From NCBI GenBank assembly GCA_006226595.1, contig SBGP01000013.1, positions 22,164-86,163 of the forward strand: a stretch of DNA of 64,000 nucleotides, given 5' to 3'. Position 1 is the stretch's first letter. Every line of letters starts with the position of its first letter. The DNA is from Deltaproteobacteria bacterium. GTDB lineage: Bacteria; Myxococcota_A; UBA796; GCA-2862545. The position numbers were made by a program, and so were the translations under genes. A model generated the notes under the pieces. The model ran no database searches. It was not told the DNA's origin and saw nothing but the letters and a program-made list of their open reading frames with translations. Below, in pieces: positions 1 to 8,127 of the stretch.

Positions 1-523
1 CGAGGTCGATCTCGTAGGCGAGCGGCTGCGAGGAGGGCCACTGGGTCCAGATGCCTTCGACCGCGCTGAACAGCAGCTGCTCGGCGTCGGAGAGCTCCGG
101 GCGGATGGCGCGGTACTCCTCCTTGCTCGTGGCGTGGGCGACGCTCGGGTAGAACTCCGCCTCGAGCGCGGTGGTGAGGCGCATCAGCGCGGCGCGGTCG
201 AGGTCGGTCATCAGCGCGGGCGAGTTGTCGGCGATGGAGCGGCCGTCGTAGCGCACACCAGCGCGGTCCTTCTCGGCGGTGAGGCGCATGCCGTTGAGCT
301 CGACGATGATCAGGCTCAGGCCGTTGTCGTGGTTGGCGGTGAACATCACCGAGCTGCCGTCGTCCATGACCAGCTCGCCGGCGGCGGCCCCGTCGTCGCG
401 GAGCATGTTCAGGGCCGGGTCGGCGACCGGGCCGTCGAAGGTGGCGGTATCGCCCTGGAGTTCTGCCGATCCGCACGCGGTCAGGGTGGCGAGGATGGCG
501 GCGGTGAGGACGGTGATGCGCAT
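1..523 (-). CDS. Exported lipoprotein of unknown function (3' end beyond window)
   Basis: Reading from the ATG at 523, the protein begins with a short Arg-containing n-region, a hydrophobic stretch and the lipobox LTAC followed by Gly, so it should be lipid-anchored in the cell envelope. The 174 visible residues contain no family I recognise. They are rich in Asp and Ala, with segments such as LVMDDGSSVMFTANHDNG that look like beta strands. GGAG lies 6 nt before the ATG, which supports this start. The gene has a sigma-54-like promoter and three palindromes upstream, so it is probably expressed only when an enhancer-binding protein is active. Its C-terminus lies outside the window. Confidence 0.75.
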   Translation of the reverse strand, partial: MRITVLTAAILATLTACGSAELQGDTATFDGPVADPALNMLRDDGAAAGELVMDDGSSVMFTANHDNGLSLIIVELNGMRLTAEKDRAGVRYDGRSIADNSPALMTDLDRAALMRLTTALEAEFYPSVAHATSKEEYRAIRPELSDAEQLLFSAVEGIWTQWPSSQPLAYEIDL

Positions 524-550
524 GGGAACTCCGGGTGTCAGAGAGTTGTC

Positions 551-567
551 ATGCACGCAACGTGCCA
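551..567 (-). promoter_or_regulatory. Sigma-54-type (-24/-12) promoter
   Basis: On the minus strand the sequence TGGCACGTTGCGTGCAT has GG and GC separated by exactly 10 nt. It matches the sigma-54 consensus TGGCACR-N4-TTGCW with one mismatch in the -12 element (GTGCA). It lies 28 nt before the ATG of the lipoprotein gene at 523, so the transcript would start near 541 with a short leader containing the GGAG ribosome binding site. Confidence 0.6.
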
Positions 568-631
568 GGCCTGATCAAGATCATGGAAAGCAGAGGTTGG
601 TCGGCGATCGGGTCTTCCATGTCGTTCGTGT

Positions 632-650
632 CTGTTCGGGATCCGAACAG
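632..650. promoter_or_regulatory. Palindromic operator/UAS copy 1
   Basis: CTGTTCGGGATCCGAACAG is a perfect 8-bp inverted repeat around a 3-bp centre (GAT). It is the best copy of a motif that occurs three times here. Its centre is about 100 bp upstream of the predicted sigma-54 start near 541, a usual position for an enhancer-binding protein site. It could also act on the divergent gene starting at 785. Confidence 0.6.
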
Positions 651-668
651 GTCTGCTGTGCGTGATCT

Positions 669-683
669 GTTCGGATTCCGAAC
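669..683. promoter_or_regulatory. Palindromic operator/UAS copy 2
   Basis: GTTCGGATTCCGAAC repeats the GTTCGG-N3-CCGAAC core of copy 1 as a perfect palindrome. Its centre is 35 bp from copy 1 and 17 bp from copy 3, and it directly abuts copy 3. Confidence 0.6.
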
Positions 684-702
684 GTGTTCGAGATCCGAAC
701 AC
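684..702. promoter_or_regulatory. Palindromic operator/UAS copy 3
   Basis: GTGTTCGAGATCCGAACAC has 7-bp arms that pair fully around a 5-bp centre. Aligned to the GTTCGG-N3-CCGAAC core of copies 1 and 2, it has one mismatch (A for G) in the left arm. It lies about 60 bp upstream of a possible vegetative promoter for the plus-strand gene at 785 (TGGACA at 736, TACGAT at 761, spacer 19, long). The array may therefore serve both divergent genes. Confidence 0.55.
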
Positions 703-784
703 TCGCGCCCGCGCTCTGGCGGGGGCGACGCGACCTGGACAAGGCATGGCCGTGTCGCGCTACGATGCGCGCTCGGAGCGATTC

Positions 785-1954
785 ATGCCGCGACCTGCCG
801 CGTTTCTGTACCTGCTGCTCGCCCTTGGAGGCTGCGGTGCGACCCCGTCTTCCGAGACACCCACCCAGCAGGTCGCCGAGGGAGAGCGCTACGCGTTCTC
901 CGCCATCGTGTTCCTGCACGTCGGCGTCGAGACGGCGTCGGACACGGTGACGCGCTCGCTCGACGAGGCGAAGGCCGAGGCAGCAGCCCTTGCCCAGACG
1001 CTGCAGGCGGACCCTGGCGGCTTCGCGGATGCGGCGCGCCGTGTCTCCGAGGGTGCCGAGGCCGAGAGTGGCGGCTACCTGGGCAGCTTCGACCTGGCGA
1101 CGGTTCGCGAGCATCACCCGGCGGTGCTCGACCTGGAGGTCGGCGAGGTCTCGGACCCGGTGGCCCGCGAAGTCGGTGTGGTGCTGTACAAGCGCGAGCC
1201 GCTGGTCGAGGCGACGGATCTCTCGGCGCGCCGGCTCGTGGTGGCCTGGAAGGGTGCGAACCGCGCGCCGGCGGGCGTGACCCGCTCCAAGGAAGAAGCG
1301 CTGGCGCGTGCACGCGAGCTGGTCGCCCAGGCTCGGTCCGCGCCCGAGGGCTTCGAGGCGCTCGTTCGCGCCGAGTCCGACGGCTACGACAAGGGTCGGG
1401 GGGGCTACCTGGGCACGTGGACCCCCGAAACCGAGCGCGTGCCACTCGGCTACGACCTCACCGTCGGGCGGCTCGACATCGGCGGCATCTCGGAGCCGTA
1501 TGCGTCGACCTTCGGATACGAGATCTTCCAGCGCCTCGAGCCCAAGCCGCTGCCCCCACTGTTCGCCGGGCGTCACATCGTGATTGGCTATGCCGGCGCC
1601 GAAGGGTCCACGGCCACGCGCACCCGCGCCCAGGCCCAGGCTCGGGCCGAGGAGCTTCTCGCGCTCGCGAAGAAGGAGCCGGAGACCTTCGCGCGCCTCG
1701 CCGTCGAGTACTCGGAGCATGCCTCGGGCAAGGACGGTGGCGACCTCGGCACCTGGCGCAAGGGCAGCACCATGCCCGATGCTCTCGACCAGGCGATCGA
1801 GTCCCTCGCCTTCGAGGGGGTCGGCGGCCCGGTGGAGACCAAGCTCGGCTTTCACGTGCTCCAGCGCATCGAGTCACCCGAGGAGCGCTCCGAGCGCTAC
1901 CGCAATCCCGTGCGAGACCAGGCGCCCGACGAGGCCGACGGCCACGACCACTGA
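785..1954 (+). CDS. Lipoprotein with three tandem parvulin (PPIC) domains
   Basis: The 389-residue protein starts with a hydrophobic signal ending in a lipobox (ALGGC), so it is a lipid-anchored envelope protein. It then repeats a parvulin-type peptidyl-prolyl isomerase fold three times, at about residues 33-138, 148-253 and 260-365. Each unit carries the GGYLG or GGDLG signature, and the units end in VVLYKR, EIFQRLE or HVLQRIE. Unit 3 is most typical (FARLAVEYSEHASGKDGG); units 1 and 2 are more divergent. The family helps fold outer-membrane and secreted proteins. A longer reading frame exists upstream, but the Met at 785 directly precedes the signal peptide and was chosen. The tail is His- and Asp-rich. 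Confidence 0.85.
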   Translation: MPRPAAFLYLLLALGGCGATPSSETPTQQVAEGERYAFSAIVFLHVGVETASDTVTRSLDEAKAEAAALAQTLQADPGGFADAARRVSEGAEAESGGYLGSFDLATVREHHPAVLDLEVGEVSDPVAREVGVVLYKREPLVEATDLSARRLVVAWKGANRAPAGVTRSKEEALARARELVAQARSAPEGFEALVRAESDGYDKGRGGYLGTWTPETERVPLGYDLTVGRLDIGGISEPYASTFGYEIFQRLEPKPLPPLFAGRHIVIGYAGAEGSTATRTRAQAQARAEELLALAKKEPETFARLAVEYSEHASGKDGGDLGTWRKGSTMPDALDQAIESLAFEGVGGPVETKLGFHVLQRIESPEERSERYRNPVRDQAPDEADGHDH

Positions 1955-2050
1955 TCGACGCGTGAGGGGTCGCGGGTTCACCCCTTGCGCATCCTCGACG
2001 CCCGCTTGACGCGGCTCGCGTTACCATGCCGCCCCGGAGGAACGGACCCC

Positions 2051-2563
2051 ATGCGAACTCTCGCTCTCGCGCTGCTCACCGGCGCCCTGCTCGCTGGCTG
2101 TGGCCTGAACGGCAAGATCAAGAAGCTCTCCGACGCGGAGCGCGACCACTACTACGCGCTGCGCGTGTTCATGGGCGAGGACACGAACAAGGCCTACCTC
2201 AAGCTCAAGACCGAGGGCGAGCGCAACGCGCTGCTCCAGGATCTGGACTTGTGGGACCGCTTCTACCGCTACGACGAGTACATCCGCGAGAAGATCGTCG
2301 CCGGTGAGGTCCAGGAGGGCTGGACCGAGGCGCAGATGTTCATGTCGTGGGGCGAGCCCTACGATCGTCGTCGCCTCACGGGTCGCCCCGCGGCTCGGTC
2401 CGAGCTGTTCGTGTACCGCTTCGAGGTCGCGCCCGACGGCGTCGTCCGCGTGTGGAGCCCGTCGTCGAAGACCGCGTACAAGGCCGTCGATTTCTACCAG
2501 ATCGAGGCCTATGTCGACGACGAGCGCATCACCGAGATGATCCGCAAGGAAGACTGGGAGTAG
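2051..2563 (+). CDS. Conserved lipoprotein, possibly BamE/SmpA-like
   Basis: The 170-residue product has a signal peptide with lipobox LAGC and then a charged, probably helical segment. The C-terminal half contains WTEAQMFMSWGEPYDRRR followed by strands (LFVYRF, VRVWSPSSKTAYKAVDFYQ). That resembles the 'GWTxxQVxxxxGxP' start of small BamE/SmpA-type envelope domains, but I am not certain of the family. GGAGG sits 10 nt before the chosen ATG. It is the first gene of a tight operon with the GNAT and rhodanese genes, with 2 nt between its stop and the next start. Confidence 0.7.
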   Translation: MRTLALALLTGALLAGCGLNGKIKKLSDAERDHYYALRVFMGEDTNKAYLKLKTEGERNALLQDLDLWDRFYRYDEYIREKIVAGEVQEGWTEAQMFMSWGEPYDRRRLTGRPAARSELFVYRFEVAPDGVVRVWSPSSKTAYKAVDFYQIEAYVDDERITEMIRKEDWE

Positions 2564-2565
2564 CC

Positions 2566-3087
2566 GTGTCCTCCTGGGCACTGGCGCGTGCGGGCGTCTC
2601 GGATGCTGCGGGCATCCTCGCCCTGCGACGGGCCGTGCTCGCCGAGGAGCGCTGGTTCATCACCCGTCCCGACGAGCTTCGCGGGGGCATCGACGGGGAG
2701 ATCCGTCGGCTTCGCGAGCTGTCGCGAGCGGAGCACTCGCTGTGCATGGTCGCCCGCGAAGAGGGCCGGGTCGTCGGCCTGCTCGTGTGCACCGGCGGTC
2801 CGCTGTACCGCATGCGCCACACCTCCAAGCTCGAGGTGATGGTCGCCGAGGACCGCCGCGGGCGGGGGCTGGGCAAGGCCCTCGTCCAGGCGGCGCTCGA
2901 CTGGCTCGACGCGCACCCGCTCGTCGAGAAGCTCGGTCTGTCCGTGTTCGACGACAATCCGCGCGCCATCGCGCTGTACGAGTCGCTGGGCTTCGAGGTC
3001 GAGGGACGCCGGCCTCGCGAGTACAAGCTCGAGGACGGCAGCTACCGCGGGGATGTCCTCATGTATCGGTTCCGGAAGGGTCTGTGA
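2566..3087 (+). CDS. GNAT family N-acetyltransferase
   Basis: This 173-residue protein is a complete GNAT domain that would transfer an acetyl group from acetyl-CoA to an amine. The acetyl-CoA pyrophosphate-binding motif A is clear (EVMVAEDRRGRGLGKALVQ, around residue 95). It is followed by the typical LSVFDDNPRAIALYESLGF segment. The substrate cannot be deduced. The GTG start is 2 nt after the upstream lipoprotein stop, and the stop overlaps the next GTG (GTGA), so translation is probably coupled. Confidence 0.85.
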   Translation: MSSWALARAGVSDAAGILALRRAVLAEERWFITRPDELRGGIDGEIRRLRELSRAEHSLCMVAREEGRVVGLLVCTGGPLYRMRHTSKLEVMVAEDRRGRGLGKALVQAALDWLDAHPLVEKLGLSVFDDNPRAIALYESLGFEVEGRRPREYKLEDGSYRGDVLMYRFRKGL

Positions 3088-3464
3088 GGCTGCTGCTCCC
3101 GCTGCTACTGCTCGGGTGCGCCAAGGACCGGATCCCCGCACAGGCCCTCGCTGACGGGATCAGCGCCGATCCCGGCGCGTACTACGTCGTCGATGTGCGC
3201 AGCGAGCGTGAGTTCACCGGTCCACGCGGGCACATCGAGGGCGCGACGCACCTGCCGTGGCCGGCCGGCGTGCGTGACCACGCGGACGAGCTGGCGCCGG
3301 AGCCCGGGCAGACCGTGGTGCTCGTCTGCTACACCGGGCATCGCTCGCGCTGGGCGATGGAGCGGGTGCGCGATGCGGTCGACAACGAGGTCATCGACCT
3401 CAAGGGCGGCATGATGAAGTGGTGGGGACGGGATCTGCCCGTGGTCACCGAGCCTTCGGAATGA
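3084..3464 (+). CDS. Rhodanese-like domain lipoprotein
   Basis: The 126-residue product has a short signal ending in the lipobox LLLGC and then one rhodanese (sulfurtransferase) domain. VVDVRSEREFTGPRGHIEGA is the typical CH2A region. The active-site loop is CYTGHRSR, with the catalytic Cys present. Periplasmic single-domain rhodaneses carry persulfide sulfur or act in redox sensing; the substrate here is unknown. It overlaps the GNAT gene by 4 nt and converges on the next gene, overlapping its 3' end by 20 bp. Confidence 0.85.
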   Translation: MRLLLPLLLLGCAKDRIPAQALADGISADPGAYYVVDVRSEREFTGPRGHIEGATHLPWPAGVRDHADELAPEPGQTVVLVCYTGHRSRWAMERVRDAVDNEVIDLKGGMMKWWGRDLPVVTEPSE

Positions 3465-4167
3465 GCTGCTTGCCGACGGGCAGGCGGTACACGAGCGCGG
3501 TGCCGATGCGCGGGTAGATCGCGCCGTCGTCGAGCAGGAAGCCCGCGCGCGCCTCGACCTCGAGGCCCTCCCACAGCGCCACCTCGCCGCCGCCCGTGAT
3601 GCCGGGTCGCAGCAAGCTGTCGACGTGGACCTCGGCCCACGGTCCGAAGGACATCGGCCCCTTGAGGCGACCCGCGAGCTCCGCGTACCAGGCGCGCTGG
3701 CGGCCGATGCGGAGGATGCCTGCCGCCGGCCCGCGCGAGATGCCGACGCCGAACGCGCCGTAGCCGCGACCGTCCCAGCCGAGATCGAGCTCCGTCCGCG
3801 CGCCCCACGCGGCTTCGTCGGTGACCAGCGAGCTGCCGTCGGGATGGAGCTGCGCGACCGACGCGCCAAGCAGCGCCCGCTCGACCTCGGCGTCCTCGGC
3901 GGCGGCCTGCCGGGCGATGCGTCCCATCGCCGCCTGTCGGTCCGGCGGAATCCACTCGCCCTCGGTGCCCTCGAGCTCGGCGAGGGCGCGCCACGCCACG
4001 GTGGCCAGCGGCGAGTCCGGGAACGCGAGCAGGAACGCGCGCCAGGCCTCCACCGCCTCGGCGTTGGACAGGCTTCCCGTCTCGATCGCGCGGATGGCGG
4101 TCAGGTCCGCGCCCGTGGCGAGGTCCATGGGCCCGGCGAGGGCCGCTACGAGGAACAGGGAGAGCAT
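3445..4167 (-). CDS. Exported protein of unknown function, probable outer-membrane/beta-rich
   Basis: The 240-residue protein has a signal peptide (MLSLFLVAALAGP) and an N-terminal alpha-helical segment with a TPR-like half (EAWRAFLLAFPDSPLATVAWRALAEL). The second half has alternating Gly/aromatic patterns that look like outer-membrane strands. I do not recognise a named family. It lies 39 nt downstream of the NtrC-type regulator in the same direction. It is therefore the last gene of the kinase-regulator operon and might be the envelope component that the system monitors. Confidence 0.65.
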   Translation of the reverse strand: MLSLFLVAALAGPMDLATGADLTAIRAIETGSLSNAEAVEAWRAFLLAFPDSPLATVAWRALAELEGTEGEWIPPDRQAAMGRIARQAAAEDAEVERALLGASVAQLHPDGSSLVTDEAAWGARTELDLGWDGRGYGAFGVGISRGPAAGILRIGRQRAWYAELAGRLKGPMSFGPWAEVHVDSLLRPGITGGGEVALWEGLEVEARAGFLLDDGAIYPRIGTALVYRLPVGKQLIPKAR

Positions 4168-4206
4168 CGGCGGCGGGTATCACGGCCGGGCACCGCGGGC
4201 GCGGGG

Positions 4207-5565
4207 CTACTCGCCGTCCTCCGCCTTCCACTCGGCCTCGCGCCGGTAGAGGGTGCGCGCCGTGGTCCCGAGCAGGCTGGCGGCGAGGCCCTTGTCGCCT
4301 TGCGTGTAGCGCAGGGTCTCCTCGATCATGCGCCGCTCGACGTCCTTGAGGGGCGTCGGTACGGCGAAGGACACGCTCTGGTCGCGCTCTCCTCGTCCGG
4401 CGCGCACGGCCCGAGGCAGGTCGTCGAGCCCGATGCGGTCGTCGCGACAGAGCACGACCGCCCGCTCGACCGCGTTCTCGAGCTCCCGCACGTTGCCGGG
4501 CCAGGACCAGGCGGACAGTGCCTCGAGCGCCTCGGGCTCGAAGCCCGCGAGGTCCTTGTTGTTCTTGGCGGTGAACCGCGCGAGGAAGTGGTGCGCGAGC
4601 AGAGGCACGTCGTCGTTGCGCTCGCGGAGCGGCGGCACGGCGAGGTGGATGACGTTGAGGCGGTAGTACAGGTCCTCGCGGAGGCGCCCTTCGGCCACGG
4701 CCTGCTCGATGTCCCGGTTGCTCGCGGCGACCACGCGCACGTCCGCGTGGAGGGTCCGCGTGCCACCGACACGCTCGTACTCGCCATCCTGGAGGACCCG
4801 CAGCAGCTTGACCTGCACCACCGGGCTCACCTCGGTGATCTCATCGAGGAACAGCGTGCCCCCGGCGGCGAGGTCGAAGCGACCTTCCTTCTTGCCGGCC
4901 GCACCGGTGAACGCGCCCTTCTCGTAGCCGAAGAGCTCACTCTCGAGCAGCGCCTCGGGCAGGGCCGCGCAGTTCACGGTGACCAGCGGACCGTCCTTGC
5001 GGCGGCTCATGCGGTGGATGGCGCGCGCGAGGCGGCCCTTTCCGGTTCCGGACTCGCCGGTGATGAGCACGGTCGCGTCGGAGGGGGCGACCTGCTCGCA
5101 CTCGTCGAGCAGCTCGCGCATGGCCGAGGACCGCCCGATGATCTGGCCCTCGCCGACCTCGCCGAGCTGCTCGCGCAGGTGGCGGTTCTCGATGGTCAGC
5201 GCCCGCTTCTCGAGCGCCTTCTTCACGGTGGTCACCAGCTCCAGGCGCTTGAGCGGCTTGGCCACGAAGTCGTACGCGCCTTCCTTCATCGCTTCGACGG
5301 CGGTCTCGACCGTGCCGTACGCGGTCATCACCAGGACCTCGACGTCCGGGTCGAGGGTGCGCACGGCGCGCAGCACGTCGATACCGCTCATGCCGGGCAT
5401 CTTGAAGTCGGTGAGCACCAGGTCGACGGGCTGCTGGCGGAACAGCTCGAGGCCCTCCCGGCCGCTACCCGCCTTGCGGACCTCGTAGCCCTCGCGGCTG
5501 AGCAGGCGCTCGAGGGTCACCTGATTGGAGCTGTCGTCGTCGATGACGAGAATTCGGCGAAGCAT
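4207..5565 (-). CDS. Sigma-54-dependent response regulator, NtrC family
   Basis: The 452-residue protein has the full order receiver (1-120), AAA+ central domain (about 140-370) and C-terminal Fis-type helix-turn-helix. The phosphoacceptor is Asp53 in LVLTDFKMPG. Walker A is GESGTGKG (170-177), the sigma-54 contact loop GAFTGA is intact (217-222) and Walker B is LFLDE (241-242). It should activate sigma-54 promoters after phosphorylation, most likely by the kinase encoded 8 nt upstream. The HTH (KGLAASLLGTTARTLYRR) is near the end. Whether it binds the palindromes at 632-702 cannot be told from sequence. Confidence 0.95.
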   Translation of the reverse strand: MLRRILVIDDDSSNQVTLERLLSREGYEVRKAGSGREGLELFRQQPVDLVLTDFKMPGMSGIDVLRAVRTLDPDVEVLVMTAYGTVETAVEAMKEGAYDFVAKPLKRLELVTTVKKALEKRALTIENRHLREQLGEVGEGQIIGRSSAMRELLDECEQVAPSDATVLITGESGTGKGRLARAIHRMSRRKDGPLVTVNCAALPEALLESELFGYEKGAFTGAAGKKEGRFDLAAGGTLFLDEITEVSPVVQVKLLRVLQDGEYERVGGTRTLHADVRVVAASNRDIEQAVAEGRLREDLYYRLNVIHLAVPPLRERNDDVPLLAHHFLARFTAKNNKDLAGFEPEALEALSAWSWPGNVRELENAVERAVVLCRDDRIGLDDLPRAVRAGRGERDQSVSFAVPTPLKDVERRMIEETLRYTQGDKGLAASLLGTTARTLYRREAEWKAEDGE

Positions 5566-5573
5566 GGCGCACC

Positions 5574-7403
5574 CTATCCCAACAGATCGTCAGCCGGTGT
5601 CTCCGGCTGTCCGGGCCGGTCAGGTAGCACCAGCGTGATCGTCGTGCCTTCCTCCGACGACTCGACACGCACGGTCCCATCGTGATCTTCGAGGATCTGA
5701 CGGGTGATCGCGAGGCCGAGGCCCGTCCCGGAGGCCTTGGTCGAGAAGAAGGGGTCGAAGGCTCGGGCGCGCTCCTCCTCGCTCATGCCGGGGCCGTTGT
5801 CGGCAATGGCGATCTCGACCTCGCGCCCCTCGCGCTCGCAGCGCAGGTAGAGGGTCGTCGCGCCGGCCTCGGTGGCGTTGCGCACGATGTTGAGCAGGGC
5901 CTGGCGCAGCTGGTTGCCGTCGACCCGCTGCAGGCCGACGTCGCCGGTGGCGAGCACGAGCTTCACGCCGCGCTGTTCGAGCTCGGCGTCGAGCAGGCGA
6001 ACCACGTCCTCGAGCAGGGTGCCGAGGTCCTCGGACTGCAGTCGCGCCGCCGGGCGCCGCGCGAGCTGAAGGTAGTGGCCCGTGACCGCGGTGAGGCGCT
6101 CGATTTCGCCAGCGATGGTCTCGTGGATCTCCCACGCCTCGGTCTTGCGCTCGGGGTCGAGGTCGGCGAGCTCGTCGGCGAGCAGCTCGGTGTTGAGCGA
6201 CAGCGCATTGAGCGGGTTGCGCACCTCGTGGGTGATCTGCGCGAGCATCTGACCGACGAGAGCCAGTCGCTCGCTGCGCGCGAGGCGCTCCTTGGCGAAG
6301 CTGGCCTCGGTGATGTCAGCGGAGACCAGCACCACGCCGTCCTCTCCGAACGGCGCGACGCGGACCTCGTGCAGGGTGTGGTTCGGTCCCGCGACCTCGT
6401 GGCGACCGGGGCTTGCGATGATCTCGTCGAGCGGCGCGGGAGCCGGCCGTGCGCTGTGCGCCCCCCAACGGGACATGGCCGCGGGGTTCGACAGGGTGAT
6501 GCGACCGGACTCGACCACCATCAGGCCGTCGTCGAGCGAGTCGAGCACGCTCTCGAGGTAGCCGTACAGACGCCTGAGCTCCTCGGCGCGCTCGACCAGG
6601 GCGCGGTCGCGGGCCTCGAGGGTCTGGACCATCGCGTTGAACTCGGTGGCGAGCACCGCCATCTCGTTGGACCCGGCGACGTCGACGCGCTCGCCAGGCT
6701 CGCCGGCGGCGACGCGCTGGACCTGGGCGGTGAGCTTGCCGATGGGCCGCAGCTGGACGGTGACGGCGAACACCAGGACCACTGCGAGGACCGCGACCGC
6801 GAGGGAGGCCGCGACCGTCATCGTCGCGATGCGCGACTGCGCCTCCTCGGCGGAGCGGGTGATGCGCGCGATGCTGCGCTCGGCCGAGTCGAGCACGCGC
6901 TGGGTCTCTTCCTGGATGCCGCGGTTGCGGCGCTCGAGGTAGTCCACCTCGCGCTCGCCGATCTCCTCGCCGGCGCGGTGCTGGGCGATGAGGTCCTCGG
7001 CCTTCGACTCGTAGTCGTCGAGCAGCGCGTCGACATTGCGCAGGTAGGTGCGCATCTGCGCGAGCACCGGCCGCTCCTCGGCGGGCACGCGGTCTTCGGC
7101 GTTCTCGACGAGCTGCCAGCTGATGTCGAGGGCCTTACGCACCTTCTGCGACGAGAACGACGTGGGTGCGGCCCGGCGCAGCGTGCGCCCGTCGGACAGC
7201 AGGTACATGACCTCGCTGTGCATGCGGTCGCGGTCGCGCTGGAGTTCGCTCGCACCGCGCGACACGGGCAGGTAGGCGTCGGTGACGATGTGAAGCGTCG
7301 CCTGGACGGTCGACTGGCTCCACACGACGAAGATCATCGCGAGCACCGCCGGCACGAGCGCCATGACGAAGGCCGCCACGATGCGCGAGCGGAGGCTCTG
7401 CAC
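5574..7403 (-). CDS. Membrane sensor histidine kinase (HAMP-PAS-HisKA-HATPase)
   Basis: This 609-residue kinase has TM1 (about 10-32), a helical extracytoplasmic sensor of about 160 residues, TM2 (about 193-215), HAMP, a PAS-like segment (SVLDSLDDGLMVVESGRI), HisKA and HATPase. The phosphorylated histidine is His392 in QITHEVRNPLNA. The G boxes DNGPGMSEEE and GTGLGLAI are intact. The sensor is mostly helical and coiled-coil, so it probably senses through a four-helix bundle; the ligand is unknown. It lies between a PEGA-like exported protein (6 nt gap) and the NtrC-type regulator (8 nt gap), which makes it the cognate kinase of that regulator. Confidence 0.95.
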   Translation of the reverse strand: MQSLRSRIVAAFVMALVPAVLAMIFVVWSQSTVQATLHIVTDAYLPVSRGASELQRDRDRMHSEVMYLLSDGRTLRRAAPTSFSSQKVRKALDISWQLVENAEDRVPAEERPVLAQMRTYLRNVDALLDDYESKAEDLIAQHRAGEEIGEREVDYLERRNRGIQEETQRVLDSAERSIARITRSAEEAQSRIATMTVAASLAVAVLAVVLVFAVTVQLRPIGKLTAQVQRVAAGEPGERVDVAGSNEMAVLATEFNAMVQTLEARDRALVERAEELRRLYGYLESVLDSLDDGLMVVESGRITLSNPAAMSRWGAHSARPAPAPLDEIIASPGRHEVAGPNHTLHEVRVAPFGEDGVVLVSADITEASFAKERLARSERLALVGQMLAQITHEVRNPLNALSLNTELLADELADLDPERKTEAWEIHETIAGEIERLTAVTGHYLQLARRPAARLQSEDLGTLLEDVVRLLDAELEQRGVKLVLATGDVGLQRVDGNQLRQALLNIVRNATEAGATTLYLRCEREGREVEIAIADNGPGMSEEERARAFDPFFSTKASGTGLGLAITRQILEDHDGTVRVESSEEGTTITLVLPDRPGQPETPADDLLG

Positions 7404-7409
7404 TGGATC

Positions 7410-7964
7410 TCAGTCCAGGGTGGGCGAAAAGGACCCGCCGAGAGAGGGGACCTCGGGCATGCGCCCGGGGCGGATCTGCACCACGACCGGACCGCTGGTC
7501 AGGTTGAGGTCGCCGGTCGCCCACACCACGGTGCCCTTGGTGTTGCGCACGGACATCGGCGTGGAGCCAGCCTTCACGTCGGTCGTGAACACCGTGCCCG
7601 GGGCGATGCGGTGGCGCTCGTCGCCGAGCACGAGCAGGGCGCCTTCGACGTCGTCGACGCGGAACTCGACGGACACGACGCCATCGACCGGCGCGAGCGG
7701 CTCGAGGGCCTCGCCGGTGGTGATGCCGGTGCGGCCCACAGTGATGGTCGTGTCGAGGCCCTTCTTCACGCTGATGCGCATGTCCTGCGGGTCGCCGTTG
7801 CGGAACACGCGCAGGGCGTGGTCGCCGATGGCCACGGGCAGGCGCAGCTCACCCTCGGTGAACAGCTCGGCGACGATCTGGCCGTCGAGGTGGATCTCTG
7901 CGGGCACCGTGGCCTGGATGACGAGGTCGCTGGCGAGTGCGAACGACGCGAGTAGAAGCAGCAT
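7410..7964 (-). CDS. Exported PEGA-like protein, first gene of the kinase operon
   Basis: The 184-residue product begins with a signal peptide (MLLLLASFALA). The next segment (TVPAEIHLDGQIVAELFTEG, then LRLPVAIGDHALRVFR) resembles a PEGA-type surface beta domain, where 'xVxIDGxxxGxTP' is followed by 'G.H.v.v'. The rest is beta-rich with no motif I know. A much longer frame continues upstream on this strand but lacks coding character, so the Met directly before the signal peptide was chosen. It is co-transcribed with the histidine kinase and could be a periplasmic partner. Confidence 0.65.
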   Translation of the reverse strand: MLLLLASFALASDLVIQATVPAEIHLDGQIVAELFTEGELRLPVAIGDHALRVFRNGDPQDMRISVKKGLDTTITVGRTGITTGEALEPLAPVDGVVSVEFRVDDVEGALLVLGDERHRIAPGTVFTTDVKAGSTPMSVRNTKGTVVWATGDLNLTSGPVVVQIRPGRMPEVPSLGGSFSPTLD

Positions 7965-8127
7965 GGCGCAGAGGTAACACCACAACGCGCCGCTCGTGAA
8001 GGGAGTCGTACCTCGGGACACCAAGGCCCCGATGCACCCTCGCTCCCATCCCGTCTCGCAGGCCCCGAACGCCGATTGCTTCGGTGTCTGGCGCGCGTTA
8101 GCCCGCCAGGTCCAGCCCGAGGCCCGC

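Noticed and set aside
134..574. Plus-strand 146-codon frame in the first 600 bp
   Set aside because: It is antisense to the lipoprotein frame, which has a signal peptide, lipobox, ribosome binding site and promoter. The plus frame has none.
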